A stretch of 64,000 nt of DNA. Source: Antarctobacter heliothermus. GTDB taxonomy: Bacteria; Pseudomonadota; Alphaproteobacteria; Rhodobacterales; Rhodobacteraceae. Below, one piece after another: positions 16,857-26,997 of the stretch; the first letter of the stretch is position 1; each line of letters begins with the position of its first letter. The stretch spans positions 4,659,014 through 4,723,013 of the forward strand of contig NZ_CP022540.1 in NCBI RefSeq assembly GCF_002237555.1, written 5' to 3'. The notes under the pieces were generated by a model. The model saw only the letters and a program-made list of their open reading frames with translations, was not told the DNA's origin and searched no databases. The position numbers and the translations under genes are program-made.

Positions 16857-17522
16857 ATGAGGCCGGTGGGCATTCTGGGCGGGATGGGGCCACAGGCCAC
16901 CATCCTGCTCATGCAAAAGGTTCTGGATAAGGTTCCGGCGCAGGACGACGCGGACCATGTGCCATTGATCGTGCACCAGAATCCGCGCGTCCCGTCGCGG
17001 ATCGCCGCGCTGATTGACGGCACTGGCCCCTCACCCTTGCCGGTGTTGCAGGATATGTGCCGGGATCTCGCGGCCGCGGGCGCGACCGCGCTGGCCATGC
17101 CTTGCAACACGGCGCACCACTACGCAGGCGGCATTCGTGCCACCTGCGACCTGCCGTTTCTCGACATGCTGTCCGCAACCGCCACCGCGCTGCAAGGCAA
17201 AGGCCGCATCGGCATCCTTGCGTCACCCGCCACGCGTCTGACCGGCATCTTCGATCACTACCTCGACGCGCCCTATACCGCACCGCCCGACGATGCGCCG
17301 CTGCTGGAGATGATCCGCGCCATCAAGGCAGGTGCTCCGCCCGAGCAGATCTTGCCCGCCTTTGCCGAACAGGCGCGCCGGTTGCAGGAACGCACCGATC
17401 ATATCCTGATCGCCTGCACCGAACTATCGCTTGCCGCACCTCTGCTGCCGCCGGACGTCTCGTGGACGGACAGTCTTGACTGTCTGGTCGGCCGCATCAT
17501 TGCCCACGCCACGCAGGACTGA
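16857..17522 (+). CDS. Aspartate/glutamate racemase family protein, putative cysteate racemase
   Basis: A 221-residue Asp/Glu-racemase-family enzyme. It begins VGILGGMGPQATI and has the two catalytic cysteines expected of a cofactor-independent racemase: Cys83 in AMPCNTAHHY and Cys187 in IACTELSL. It lies 40 bp downstream of the cysteate sulfo-lyase gene and is co-directional, so the natural inference is a cysteate racemase (cuyB-like) feeding D-cysteate to CuyA. A role on aspartate or glutamate cannot be excluded from sequence alone. Confidence 0.75.
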   Translation: MRPVGILGGMGPQATILLMQKVLDKVPAQDDADHVPLIVHQNPRVPSRIAALIDGTGPSPLPVLQDMCRDLAAAGATALAMPCNTAHHYAGGIRATCDLPFLDMLSATATALQGKGRIGILASPATRLTGIFDHYLDAPYTAPPDDAPLLEMIRAIKAGAPPEQILPAFAEQARRLQERTDHILIACTELSLAAPLLPPDVSWTDSLDCLVGRIIAHATQD

Positions 17523-17559
17523 ACGCCCGCCGGTCTTTGGCCCGGTCTCTGGTCCAGCC

Positions 17560-17913
17560 TCAGGTCGCGCGGCAAGCACTTTCTGCACGCGCCGCAAACG
17601 CCTTGTAGCGTTTCCAGAACGCCTCATTGCGCGGATTGTCGGACTGCCGAGTCTCCTGCGCCCGGTGCGGATCGGCAAAAAACGTCGCCGCCAGCCGTTG
17701 ATCCGACGACGTCAGATCGCTGTTCGCCACCGACTGGATACAACCACATCGCTGCCGCGTCGCCCCTGACCGGCCCGCGCGCAGGCAGGCATCGGAAATC
17801 GGACCAGAGGACACCCTCACCTGCGGTGCCGCACCATAGCTACGTTTCGAAGAGTTTCCGCCGCCGCAGGCTACAAGCCCGAGGCAGGCAGCCAGAATAA
17901 CTGCTTGTTTCAT
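17560..17913 (-). CDS. Small Cys-containing lipoprotein
   Basis: A 117-residue protein with a lipoprotein signal (MKQAVILAACLGLVACGGG, lipobox LVAC). The mature part has Cys residues in DACLRAG and RQRCGCIQSVAN and a final Cys near the end (AESACRAT), suggesting disulfides in the periplasm, and a conserved-looking helix SDQRLAATFFADPHRAQE. Homologues in Rhodobacterales are usually left as hypothetical; I do not recognise a function. It is convergent with the racemase gene. Confidence 0.7.
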   Translation of the reverse strand: MKQAVILAACLGLVACGGGNSSKRSYGAAPQVRVSSGPISDACLRAGRSGATRQRCGCIQSVANSDLTSSDQRLAATFFADPHRAQETRQSDNPRNEAFWKRYKAFAARAESACRAT

Positions 17914-18002
17914 CTCACCTGTCTCTCATTGCCCGGACGCGGATTTTCCATCTGCCCAGGCGCTGCCCTCAGGTGGCATAATGCGCCAAACGGCGCCAAC
18001 CT

Positions 18003-19670
18003 TCAAGAATCCACGCGCAGTCTGGCGAAAGCCTCTTCGACCCGAGGCGCATAGGCCACCCACGCCTCTGTTTCGGCCCGGTAGACAGGCCGCCGCACCT
18101 GCCCTGCCGATGCGGTGTGGACGACGCGCGCATTGTCTTGCGGCGACAGGCAGGCCGCGTCCCAATCCAATCCCAGATCCACAATCAGCGCACGCGTCAC
18201 ACCGCCCGGATCTGCCGTCAGATCCCCATACTCCAACCGTCGCACCCGCCCCGGCCAATCCGCCTCACAGCGCGCGGTCCAGTCGCGGTACATCCCGTGA
18301 TAGGTGACGACATCCTCCAGATCGTAGCAGTACCCCAAGGACGACGCGGTAAAATACTGCTTCAGGTTCGACCAGCACACCGACGGCGCATCGCGCACCA
18401 CATGCACAATCCGCGCCTCAGGCAGCGCCGCACAGATCAACGGTAAGAAGCAAAAGTTATGCGGCATCTTGTCAGTCACATAGCGCGCCCCGTCTGAATG
18501 CGCGGCCAGCCCCTCCAGATAGCCGCGACGCAGCGCCTGCAATCCCGCCTCTGTCACGGGCGCTCCTTCAAGAAAGCCGCGTGCCATATCCGCCAACAGC
18601 GACAATTCCCCCGCCCCGGTGACCTGCCCATGGGCAGAGATGATCTGTTCTGTCAGCGTGGTGCCGGAGCGCGGCATCCCTAGGATAAAGATCGGCGTGA
18701 CCGCACCCGGCTCTGACGGCTCCAACGGCGCGGCGTCCAATTCTGCCAACCGCCGAAACAACGCCTGATCCTGGGATATATCGTACCCCATCAAGGCCTT
18801 GCGCAACGCGTTTCCCTCTTCCAGATAGGCCCACGCGCGGTCACGGTCCCCCAGCGTGTCGTAAGCATCGAACAGGCCAAAGCACAGCCGCGTCCGATCC
18901 ATCGGCGCGACGGCGGGATCATCATACAGCGCAATCATCTGGTCCAACTGGCTGTCTTCGCGGGGCCAAGGCTTGATCGCGGACAGGTTGCGATGCGCCT
19001 CGGCAAACTGCGGCGCGATGTTCACCGCCTGCTCATAATGCGCCTGCGCTTCGGCGAAACGCCCCTCTTCATAGGCTGCGACGCCAAGGATGTTCTGCGC
19101 GGTCGCCACCTTTGGCGTCTTGTCGATCACCGCCTGACACAGCACTGCGGCCCCGGGCAAATCGCCCCGATCTGCAAGCACCGACGCCAGTTCCATCATT
19201 GCGCCCGCGTTGGTCGGGTCCAGATCCAGCGCCGCGCGCACCTGCGCCTCTGCCTCGGCCCCGCGTCCGGTGGCACGCAGGGACACCGAATGGTTCACCC
19301 GCGCCTCTGCCAGATCGGGACGCAACTTGGCCGCCCGCGCCAGCGACTCCTCCGCCTGCGCAAAAGCGCCCAGTTCCAGCAGGACACCGCCGTGGATCTG
19401 CCACAGCACATAACTGTCGGGATAGATCGGCAACAGCCGTGCCACCTGTTCGGCCACCAGCATGGAGTGACCGGCCTTGTGCGCCGCAACCAGCTTTTCC
19501 AAAAGATCCTGGGACGGCGCCGCCTCTGGCAATCGCGCCAATAGGGCCCGCGCCCGTGCATTGCGCGGATACCGCGTCAGCACATCGCGGCACAGGGCCT
19601 TGGCCTGCGCCGCCTCTCCCTTGCGTTCATGTGATCTGGCCCGTGCCAGCGCTGTCTCGACCATTGCCAT
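18003..19670 (-). CDS. TPR-repeat sulfotransferase
   Basis: A 555-residue two-part protein. The N-terminal half (about 1-250) is a run of tetratricopeptide repeats, for example AYEEGRFAEAQAHYEQAVNIAP. The C-terminal half is a sulfotransferase domain with the PAPS 5'-phosphosulfate-binding loop PIFILGMPRSGTTLTEQII and the 3'-phosphate motif in RIVHVVRDAPSVCWSN. It probably transfers sulfate from PAPS to a carbohydrate or protein acceptor, as in the tyrosylprotein-sulfotransferase-like TPR group widespread in marine alphaproteobacteria. The acceptor is unknown. Confidence 0.87.
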   Translation of the reverse strand: MAMVETALARARSHERKGEAAQAKALCRDVLTRYPRNARARALLARLPEAAPSQDLLEKLVAAHKAGHSMLVAEQVARLLPIYPDSYVLWQIHGGVLLELGAFAQAEESLARAAKLRPDLAEARVNHSVSLRATGRGAEAEAQVRAALDLDPTNAGAMMELASVLADRGDLPGAAVLCQAVIDKTPKVATAQNILGVAAYEEGRFAEAQAHYEQAVNIAPQFAEAHRNLSAIKPWPREDSQLDQMIALYDDPAVAPMDRTRLCFGLFDAYDTLGDRDRAWAYLEEGNALRKALMGYDISQDQALFRRLAELDAAPLEPSEPGAVTPIFILGMPRSGTTLTEQIISAHGQVTGAGELSLLADMARGFLEGAPVTEAGLQALRRGYLEGLAAHSDGARYVTDKMPHNFCFLPLICAALPEARIVHVVRDAPSVCWSNLKQYFTASSLGYCYDLEDVVTYHGMYRDWTARCEADWPGRVRRLEYGDLTADPGGVTRALIVDLGLDWDAACLSPQDNARVVHTASAGQVRRPVYRAETEAWVAYAPRVEEAFARLRVDS

Positions 19671-19737
19671 TGGATGCCCTCATCTGTTGGGGCACCCTAG
19701 GCGGGTCAAGGTAAACAAGAGGTGTGCGCCGGTCCGG

Positions 19738-19923
19738 TCAGCGCGCCGCGCCCACTCCGGCAGAGCCTGCCTGCACGGACTTGCCCGTGCCCGACGCACC
19801 GTGAAAGCCGTCGATCTGGGCGGTCAGGCTCCTGTCATTGTCCATGCGCACCGTCGGCGCGGCAAAGGCCTCGGCAGAGGCAAGGTTCAGAACAAGAGCG
19901 GTGAGAAGAACCGGGCGGATCAT
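19738..19923 (-). CDS. Small exported protein (61 aa)
   Basis: The ATG at 19923 gives MIRPVLLTALVLNLASAEAF, a clean signal peptide with cleavage expected after AEAFA. A mature peptide of about 40 residues follows, ending in a Gly/Ser/Ala-rich tail (GASGTGKSVQAGSAGVGAAR). A longer in-frame start ten codons upstream would spoil the signal peptide. No family is recognised. The signal peptide and a purine-rich stretch before the ATG are the support for calling it real. Confidence 0.45.
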   Translation of the reverse strand: MIRPVLLTALVLNLASAEAFAAPTVRMDNDRSLTAQIDGFHGASGTGKSVQAGSAGVGAAR

Positions 19924-20155
19924 GGCGTGTTTCCTTTGGGCGGCGTTCTCCAAACCCTACCGCTCCCGCTCAGCGCCCCACAGTCAGGCATACCTCCTTA
20001 TGGAATACCTGACTTTGGTGTCCGCGCCCTGCACCCCGACCGCCCAAGACGCCTTGCACCTTGGATCGCAACAACCGGGCGGCAAACACCCCACTCCACC
20101 GGGATGTCCAAGCGACACAGGACGCGCAGCGCCCCCCCCCACCATCCCAAGGTAG

Positions 20156-20173
20156 GCCGGGCTTCAGCCCGGC
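20156..20173 (+). repeat. REP palindrome, copy 1
   Basis: The 18-bp palindrome GCCGGGC-TTCA-GCCCGGC is preceded by GTAG, identical in core to the copy at 25001-25018 inside the RAYT gene. This GTAG plus GC-rich hairpin layout is typical of REP elements mobilised by RAYT transposases. Confidence 0.8.
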
Positions 20174-20214
20174 ACCCCCTTGCCAGAAAAAACTCCGTTC
20201 CATCCAATCCGTAG

Positions 20215-20232
20215 GGCGGGCTTCAGCCCGCC
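20215..20232 (+). repeat. REP palindrome, copy 2
   Basis: The palindrome GGCGGGC-TTCA-GCCCGCC is preceded by GTAG and in direct orientation with copy 1, 59 bp apart. Its stem carries a compensating C-to-G/G-to-C pair relative to the other copies, so the hairpin is preserved while the sequence differs. It ends 12 bases before the stop codon of the 430-aa minus-strand gene. Confidence 0.78.
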
Positions 20233-20243
20233 AACATGTCGGC

Positions 20244-21536
20244 TCAAGGTCCAATAGGCGGCTGACCAGTTCCCATGAGAACGTCACGGTACTCCACCAA
20301 AGTCTCCAACCGCTGCTGCGCGCCAACTTCATCGCCGGAAACCGTCCAAACCGCGGTCGCAAGAACGCCGAACAGATTTGCCCCGCCAATTGTCCATGCG
20401 GCCACCGTTTTCCACGACGACCTCTGCAATGCCTCGCAATCCGCCTTGGCCTTGGCCAATTCGGTTTCAAGGTTCGCAACCTGCGCATTCAACCGACCAA
20501 TTTCCTCGCGCAGCGCCTGCTCTGTCGCATCGGACTGTTCCATTTTGGTCAGAATGTCGGCAATCCGGTCCAGCCCGCGGGGCAACGCCTCCAGCGGCGC
20601 AAACATCTCTGGCGTTTCGTTCAATCCTGTTTCCGCACGGAACCGCTCGAACTCCTGCCGGATCATGGCCGAAAGTGAGGAAACGCCCGCTGAGACGATG
20701 ATCTTGTTTTCAAAAAGATGCGTGACATGGCGCGGCTCAAAATCGGGCCAACGCGGCTCAATGGCTTGCCGCTCCGCTTCCCACGCCGCCTCAATCTCCG
20801 CAATAGCCCCGGCCACCGCATCCGCCCCGGCCTCCCAGACCTCCTGCGGGATCAAAGCCACGCGGCGTTGCAACTCCCAGTCCATCGGCGCGCCGCGCAC
20901 CATGCTGTCATACCAGCGCTTGAAGAACTCAAAACGTGGATCGGTGTCCAGCAGAGTACCGCTTAAGCCAAACGCGCTCGCGGACGCTGGCGGTACACCG
21001 TCAAGCCAAAGAGGTAGTCCCAGCACATCCGAAACGCCGAAATCGGCATCCCTGTAGGTCGCGTCTTCGATCTCACGTGCGGCCAATTTAGATTTTGTTC
21101 GAATGGCATAAACTGCGGAATTTTTGGCATTAGAGGCGTGAAGAGCTGTCGTGTAAGTTATATGGTCTGAAACCCATTCAATTCTGTAGTTTTTACCAAC
21201 TGCAGCCGCAACATTTTCAGCTGCGCGTGCGGCTCTATCGAGTGAAGCAGGCATTGTGCCACTTCGCAGGGTTGCAATGGCGCTCTCGATCTCGTTCGCA
21301 ACTGCTTCCAAAGACCTGCTTGTTTCTCTGGCGGCTCCAAGGGCTACAAGCATCGACCATCCAGTGAACAGCGCCAATTTTTCACGTTCCTGCGCGAATG
21401 GTGGCCCATCGTGTTTCATCTCGACAAGCAGAATAGTCCATACACGTAAAGCAGCCCGCGCTCCAATCGCAACGCACATGGACTGCGGCTGGTTCGACAA
21501 CCAATCCCTAAAAGAGTCTTTCGACTCAAACTTCAT
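20244..21536 (-). CDS. Accessory protein with coiled coil and C-terminal membrane segment, function unknown
   Basis: A 430-residue protein not matched to a named family. The N-terminal two-thirds are mixed helical and contain FFKRWYDSMVRGAPMDWELQ and then VALIPQEVWEAGADAVAGAI, a Trp-Tyr...DW-LQ...W-AG pattern I have seen in other alphaproteobacterial accessory proteins without a known role. Residues about 325-385 form a coiled coil (EQALREEIGRLNAQVANLET), followed by a hydrophobic segment (about 393-412, AAWTIGGANLFGVLATAVWT). The 5' part is less GC-rich than its neighbours. It sits between REP copies and lepA, so it is likely horizontally acquired. A role in defence or stress is possible but unsupported. 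Confidence 0.65.
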   Translation of the reverse strand: MKFESKDSFRDWLSNQPQSMCVAIGARAALRVWTILLVEMKHDGPPFAQEREKLALFTGWSMLVALGAARETSRSLEAVANEIESAIATLRSGTMPASLDRAARAAENVAAAVGKNYRIEWVSDHITYTTALHASNAKNSAVYAIRTKSKLAAREIEDATYRDADFGVSDVLGLPLWLDGVPPASASAFGLSGTLLDTDPRFEFFKRWYDSMVRGAPMDWELQRRVALIPQEVWEAGADAVAGAIAEIEAAWEAERQAIEPRWPDFEPRHVTHLFENKIIVSAGVSSLSAMIRQEFERFRAETGLNETPEMFAPLEALPRGLDRIADILTKMEQSDATEQALREEIGRLNAQVANLETELAKAKADCEALQRSSWKTVAAWTIGGANLFGVLATAVWTVSGDEVGAQQRLETLVEYRDVLMGTGQPPIGP

Positions 21537-21650
21537 ATTCGTCTCCCGTCGCTGAGCAGGGTCAGTCTACGTGCCTCATCTTCTGTCGCAACCACCCCCT
21601 AGCCCCATCCCCACTTGACCAAACACCTATTCCACAGCATATCGCAGGAC

Positions 21651-23456
<1,806 letters not shown>

Positions 23457-23623
23457 TCCATTTTACCGGGCGCGTGGGCGGCAGCGGGTTCTGCGCAGCA
23501 GGTTCCGCGTGCCCACTCGGTGGAGCAGAGATACGCTAACCATTCGGTTTCAACGTTATTGCAATTTTTTGTGTATTGCTGTCTCTTTGGAGAGTGAATT
23601 TTTGCTAGCTGCGAGTTCAAGCT

Positions 23624-24700
23624 ATGCCAACGAACGCGAAAACAGTATTCATTGTTGGGGCAGGAGCTAGTTGTGAGTTCGGGCTTCCCGCAGGTGAGGA
23701 ACTAAAGACGAAAATATCCAAACTGTGCGGAGAATACCCAAAAGAATCCTTGAACACGACGGATGAAACGCTTCGGAAAGCAATCGAGGCTTTAGCTAAG
23801 GACTCATCAGAAACAGCATCCCGAAATTCTAAAAGCCTTCTGTTTGAAAAGTTGCCAATAATTCGTGACAATATGCCTTTGGCGCCTTCGATCGACAATT
23901 TTTTGGATACTCACCGAGAAGATCGAGAATTAGTAAACGTTGGAAAACTAGCAATTGCTGTAGCAATACGAAAAGCGGAGAACGCTTCCAGCCTCTTTGT
24001 CGATAAGAGCAACATGTACAACCGCTTCAATCCTAGTAAAATGGATCGAAATTGGATTACAGAACTTTTCAAAGTCCTTGTATCACAGAGAAACTTCTCT
24101 GATTTCTTAGAGGCATTGGGAAGCACTCATTTCGTCTCATTTAATTACGACCGCTGCATACATCAGTTTATTTTCAATGCCGCCAGACAATATTTCAACT
24201 TATCCGATAGGGACAGCAAGTCAGTTCTCGATCAGCTACAGGTCCACTACCCTTACGGCTCCGTCGGCTCACTCAACCTAGATCAATTTGGCATTGATAA
24301 CTTCGGGGAAGATATAGATGCCAAAGCGGCGGCAGGCGCAGTGACAAGCCTTCGAACTTTTACCGAAGGCGCCTCAGAGGGATTTTCAGCAGAATTCCGA
24401 GAACTATTTTCCGATCATACGCTTCTTGTTTTCTTGGGGTTTGGTTTTCTTCCTTTGAACATGAAAATGCTATTTAGGGGAGGTCGTCTGCCAGTCAAAA
24501 GTGTGGTAGCTACGACAAAAGGCCAGTCAGAACACTCCGCAAAAGCATTGCGTGAAGAATTTAAAAGGATTTTTGGAAAGTCGTACTCAAATGGACATTG
24601 GGAGAAACTTGGAAGTCTCAACATTCACACTGTCAATGACACATGCTCTGATCTTTTTTGGCAATTCAACAGATTGATCTATCAAAACCTCGTTCCGTAG
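23624..24700 (+). CDS. SIR2-family protein (SIR2_2-like), candidate antiphage effector
   Basis: A 358-residue protein with SIR2-type NAD-binding features: VGAGAS at 11-16, a SIDNFLD segment at 89-95, SFNYDR at 172-177 (NYD motif), His208 in VHYPYGSVG and LVFLGFGFLP near the end. This arrangement is that of the SIR2_2-like proteins found in phage-defence systems, where they deplete NAD+, rather than of protein deacetylases; the CxxC zinc motif of sirtuins is missing. The gene is clearly AT-richer than its surroundings and uses A/T-ending codons, a sign of transfer. No second component (HerA, Argonaute, STAND protein) is next to it, so it would act alone. The NADase role is inferred. Confidence 0.75.
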   Translation: MPTNAKTVFIVGAGASCEFGLPAGEELKTKISKLCGEYPKESLNTTDETLRKAIEALAKDSSETASRNSKSLLFEKLPIIRDNMPLAPSIDNFLDTHREDRELVNVGKLAIAVAIRKAENASSLFVDKSNMYNRFNPSKMDRNWITELFKVLVSQRNFSDFLEALGSTHFVSFNYDRCIHQFIFNAARQYFNLSDRDSKSVLDQLQVHYPYGSVGSLNLDQFGIDNFGEDIDAKAAAGAVTSLRTFTEGASEGFSAEFRELFSDHTLLVFLGFGFLPLNMKMLFRGGRLPVKSVVATTKGQSEHSAKALREEFKRIFGKSYSNGHWEKLGSLNIHTVNDTCSDLFWQFNRLIYQNLVP

Positions 24701-24793
24701 TCCGCGCAAACAATCAGAAAACAGAACATACGGTGCGCGCAAGCACGCACCGCGCTCTAACTCGCCTCCTCCGTCGCAACATGCTACGCCCCC

Positions 24794-25381
24794 CTACCCA
24801 ACCAAATCCATCCCAACCCTAAACCGCACATCCCGATGCACCGAGGAATACGGCCAATCCTCAACCCGCTCTACCAACCCATGTTTCACCGGGTTGATCC
24901 AACAATACCGCAAGTGCGCCGCGAAATCCGCCTCGTCCCGAATATGGTGCTCCCAGAAGCGCCGCTGCCACACAGCCGCCTCACGCTTGGTCTCCCGTAG
25001 GCCGGGCTTCAGCCCGGCAAACCGCCCCGACCGAACAACCGGCAATTCACTTGGCATCTTTGGGTAAGCCGGGCTTAAGCCCGGCCTACACCCATCATCA
25101 ATGGAATACTTCTCCCGCACCGCCATCGTAAACCGCGCTTTGATCGCGCCCCACCGTCGGCCATACTCCCTGTCCCCTGCTGGCATCTGCCAAATGCAAT
25201 GCAGGTGATCCGGCAGGACAACCCAAGCCTCAATCCCGAATGGCCGCTCGGCCCGCGTTCTGCGCACCGCATCCCGAAAGAGATCGACCTCCTGCACCAA
25301 TAAATCGCTGCCACGGTCCGCAAGGTTGACCGTAAAGAACACGCGCGCGCCGGAAACCTTTGGACGGATGTAACGGGACAT
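24794..25381 (-). CDS. REP-associated tyrosine transposase (RAYT) with REPIN in its coding sequence
   Basis: A 195-residue Y1/HUH transposase. The HUH motif is LPDHLHCIW with His59 and His61, and the likely catalytic Tyr159 lies in LRYCWINPVKHGLV; WQRRFWEHHIRDEADF and WPYSSVH are typical RAYT segments. RAYTs cut and move REP palindromes. Residues about 97-131 (from GCRPGLSPAYP to RFAGLKPGLRE) are encoded by an inverted pair of REP hairpins, an in-frame insertion absent from usual family members, between the HUH helix and the WQRRFWEH segment. I chose the ATG at 25381 (MSRYIRPKVSG), which starts the conserved domain. The gene sits at the right edge of the accessory block and is divergent from the gene at 25495. 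Confidence 0.85.
   Translation of the reverse strand: MSRYIRPKVSGARVFFTVNLADRGSDLLVQEVDLFRDAVRRTRAERPFGIEAWVVLPDHLHCIWQMPAGDREYGRRWGAIKARFTMAVREKYSIDDGCRPGLSPAYPKMPSELPVVRSGRFAGLKPGLRETKREAAVWQRRFWEHHIRDEADFAAHLRYCWINPVKHGLVERVEDWPYSSVHRDVRFRVGMDLVG
25001..25085. repeat. REPIN: two inverted REP palindromes inside the RAYT gene
   Basis: The first hairpin, GCCGGGC-TTCA-GCCCGGC, is at 25001-25018 with GTAG immediately before it (24997-25000). The second, GCCGGGC-TTAA-GCCCGGC, is at 25068-25085 and is followed by CTAC, so it is the same element in the opposite orientation. The two cores are 49 bp apart, the usual geometry of a REPIN. Core copy 1 is identical to the intergenic copy at 20156-20173. 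Confidence 0.85.
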
Positions 25382-25494
25382 GCCGCATCCTCGCCCCGAA
25401 TGGTTAATGGCGTGTGAACCCACGCCCTCGCCCATCATTGCTCCCCACGCCGCAACGCCCTATTCTGCGCCTTCCATACGGGGGAGAGTCTCGC

Positions 25495-25827
25495 ATGTTC
25501 CGCAAATGCACAGCTTTGGTGTCCACCTCGGCGCTGGTCTCGGCCTTCGCCGCCCCGCTGGCCGCGCAGCCGCAGGAATGTCTGGGCCATGATCTGAACG
25601 ACCCCGCTTTGTCCATTCCGATGAACGCGCCCGCGCATACCTGGACGCTGTATAACCTTGGTCCCGGCGCGGTCGTTATCCGCACCAGCACCGGGCAGGT
25701 GCTGCCCGGTCCCGCCCCCAGCAGCGAGCCGAAACCCGCGCCTTTTTCGGGTGAGACCGGCACCAGCTATGCCATCGCTCTGGCCGGTCCGGGTCTGACC
25801 ATCGTCTATATCTGCCCCGGCCTCTGA
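25495..25827 (+). CDS. Small secreted protein of unknown function
   Basis: A 110-residue protein starting at the ATG at 25495 with GGGGGAGAG ten bases upstream. The signal peptide MFRKCTALVSTSALVSAF is cleaved near PLAAQP. The mature domain of about 85 residues has a beta-rich pattern (HTWTLYNLGPGAVVIRTSTG, YAIALAGPGLTIVYICPG) and one Cys near each end (QECLGH and YICPGL), likely a disulfide. I recognise no family. It is probably periplasmic or secreted. Confidence 0.65.
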   Translation: MFRKCTALVSTSALVSAFAAPLAAQPQECLGHDLNDPALSIPMNAPAHTWTLYNLGPGAVVIRTSTGQVLPGPAPSSEPKPAPFSGETGTSYAIALAGPGLTIVYICPGL

Positions 25828-25893
25828 GCGGGCCAAAGGTTAAGCGCAGGTAAAACCGTCTCTGTAACCTATTGATTTTCAACAGGCGCGAAT

Positions 25894-25911
25894 CTGTCCA
25901 CGCGTGGACAG
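25894..25911. repeat. 18-bp perfect palindrome containing TGTCCACGCGTGGACA
   Basis: CTGTCCACG-CGTGGACAG is a perfect inverted repeat in the intergenic region between the small secreted protein and the DUF1353 gene, which are convergent. Its central 16 bp recur exactly at 62752-62767, also intergenic. Length and symmetry resemble a dimeric-protein binding site; the identity of any binder is unknown. Confidence 0.6.
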
Positions 25912-25998
25912 CGCCTCATGCCCCTCCCCCGGAGCCGCGACCCGATAGCCCAATGCGGAGCCCGCCTTGGACCGGATCACTGCCGCACGCGGCGCGTC

Positions 25999-26856
25999 TT
26001 AATTTCCTACATCCAGTTCAGGGTCGACGGTCTCTTCGTACTCATAGTCGGGGACGTACTCCTCCTCCGGCTCCTCCAGAAAATAATCGCTGTCCCCATC
26101 CTGACCTTCTTCGTAGGCCAGCGCCCAGACGTCCTGCAACATCTCGCGCTCTACTTGCTTAAGGTAGGCGATCAGACGCGGCAGCGGCGGGCGCGTAGAC
26201 TCGATATAGCTTTTGACCCGGCGCATCGCCTCTTGCTTGCGCGGGACTGGCACCCGATCCAGCGGATTGACGTAAGAGACAGATCGCCCGGCCGTCTGGC
26301 CCTGTGTCGACACCACAGCCCCCGCAGGTGTCGCCCAACGCGGCCCCCCCAGCCAAACCGCCGCGAACATGATCTTGGCGCGGATCTCTGGCGTGCCGCC
26401 AACAATCAGGCCGTCATAGAACATGACATGCACGTCTTCCCATTTGGCACGGTGGAACATGGTCCCCGTCTCGTTCCCGACGCCACAATAAGCATCGTGT
26501 ACGGCTGCCGCATTGATGAACTCCGGCGCGGTCGGATCGCCGACAATCGCGACAAAGATCTTGGGGATCGACGCGCCATCGGTCAGCGTCCGCGGCGGTG
26601 CCACCCAGTTTTTGCCCTGTGCATCGACAAAATTCAGCGGCCCTGCGGTGGGAAAGAACTTGTAGGGCCGTTTCGGCAGTTCGACTGGTTCTGGCAGGAC
26701 ACGCAGGGGCGACTGACTAAAGGTACAGCCCCCCTGCGGTCGGGTCAGACAAGACAGTTCCGGCGCGTCGGCACGGCTGCTCTGGGCAATGTAGCCCGAC
26801 GTATCGCATGCCGCGAGCGTCAGGGCGCAAGCGGTCAAAAGGGCAAGGTTGCGCAT
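25999..26856 (-). CDS. DUF1353 lipoprotein
   Basis: A 285-residue lipoprotein. Taking the ATG at 26856 gives [20 protein letters not shown] with lipobox LAAC. The DUF1353 core is visible as [13 protein letters not shown] and [13 protein letters not shown], the conserved Asp/His positions of this phage- and bacteria-wide family of unknown activity. The C-terminal 40 residues are very acidic ([20 protein letters not shown]). A longer frame upstream would bury the signal peptide. It is probably anchored to the outer membrane. Confidence 0.75.
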   Translation of the reverse strand: MRNLALLTACALTLAACDTSGYIAQSSRADAPELSCLTRPQGGCTFSQSPLRVLPEPVELPKRPYKFFPTAGPLNFVDAQGKNWVAPPRTLTDGASIPKIFVAIVGDPTAPEFINAAAVHDAYCGVGNETGTMFHRAKWEDVHVMFYDGLIVGGTPEIRAKIMFAAVWLGGPRWATPAGAVVSTQGQTAGRSVSYVNPLDRVPVPRKQEAMRRVKSYIESTRPPLPRLIAYLKQVEREMLQDVWALAYEEGQDGDSDYFLEEPEEEYVPDYEYEETVDPELDVGN

Positions 26857-26997
26857 GGGACTATCCAATTGGTCAAATTCGTTGTCGGGAAAATACGGGA
26901 GTCGCGTATCTCGATCAAGCGGCGCCTGACCCAAATCAAGGAAACCGCATTCCGCCAACACTATGTGTCGCGCATTCATGCAGTTCAGGAGAGTGCA

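Larger units (their letters stand above)
19924..20243. other. Intergenic region with two REP palindromes and a C9 run
   Basis: No convincing gene. The stretch holds two REP-type palindromes (annotated separately) and a run of nine C at 20132-20140. The composition and short repeats suggest an insertion-prone boundary at the edge of the lepA-flanking accessory block. Confidence 0.5.

Noticed and set aside
20132..20140. Run of nine C as a phase-variation tract
   Set aside because: It lies in a non-coding region with no gene or promoter whose expression it would obviously control.
25918..26940. Long plus-strand open frame opposite the DUF1353 gene
   Set aside because: It is antisense to a gene with a lipobox and recognised DUF1353 motifs; only its last 60 codons (26998-27177) form a real small gene.
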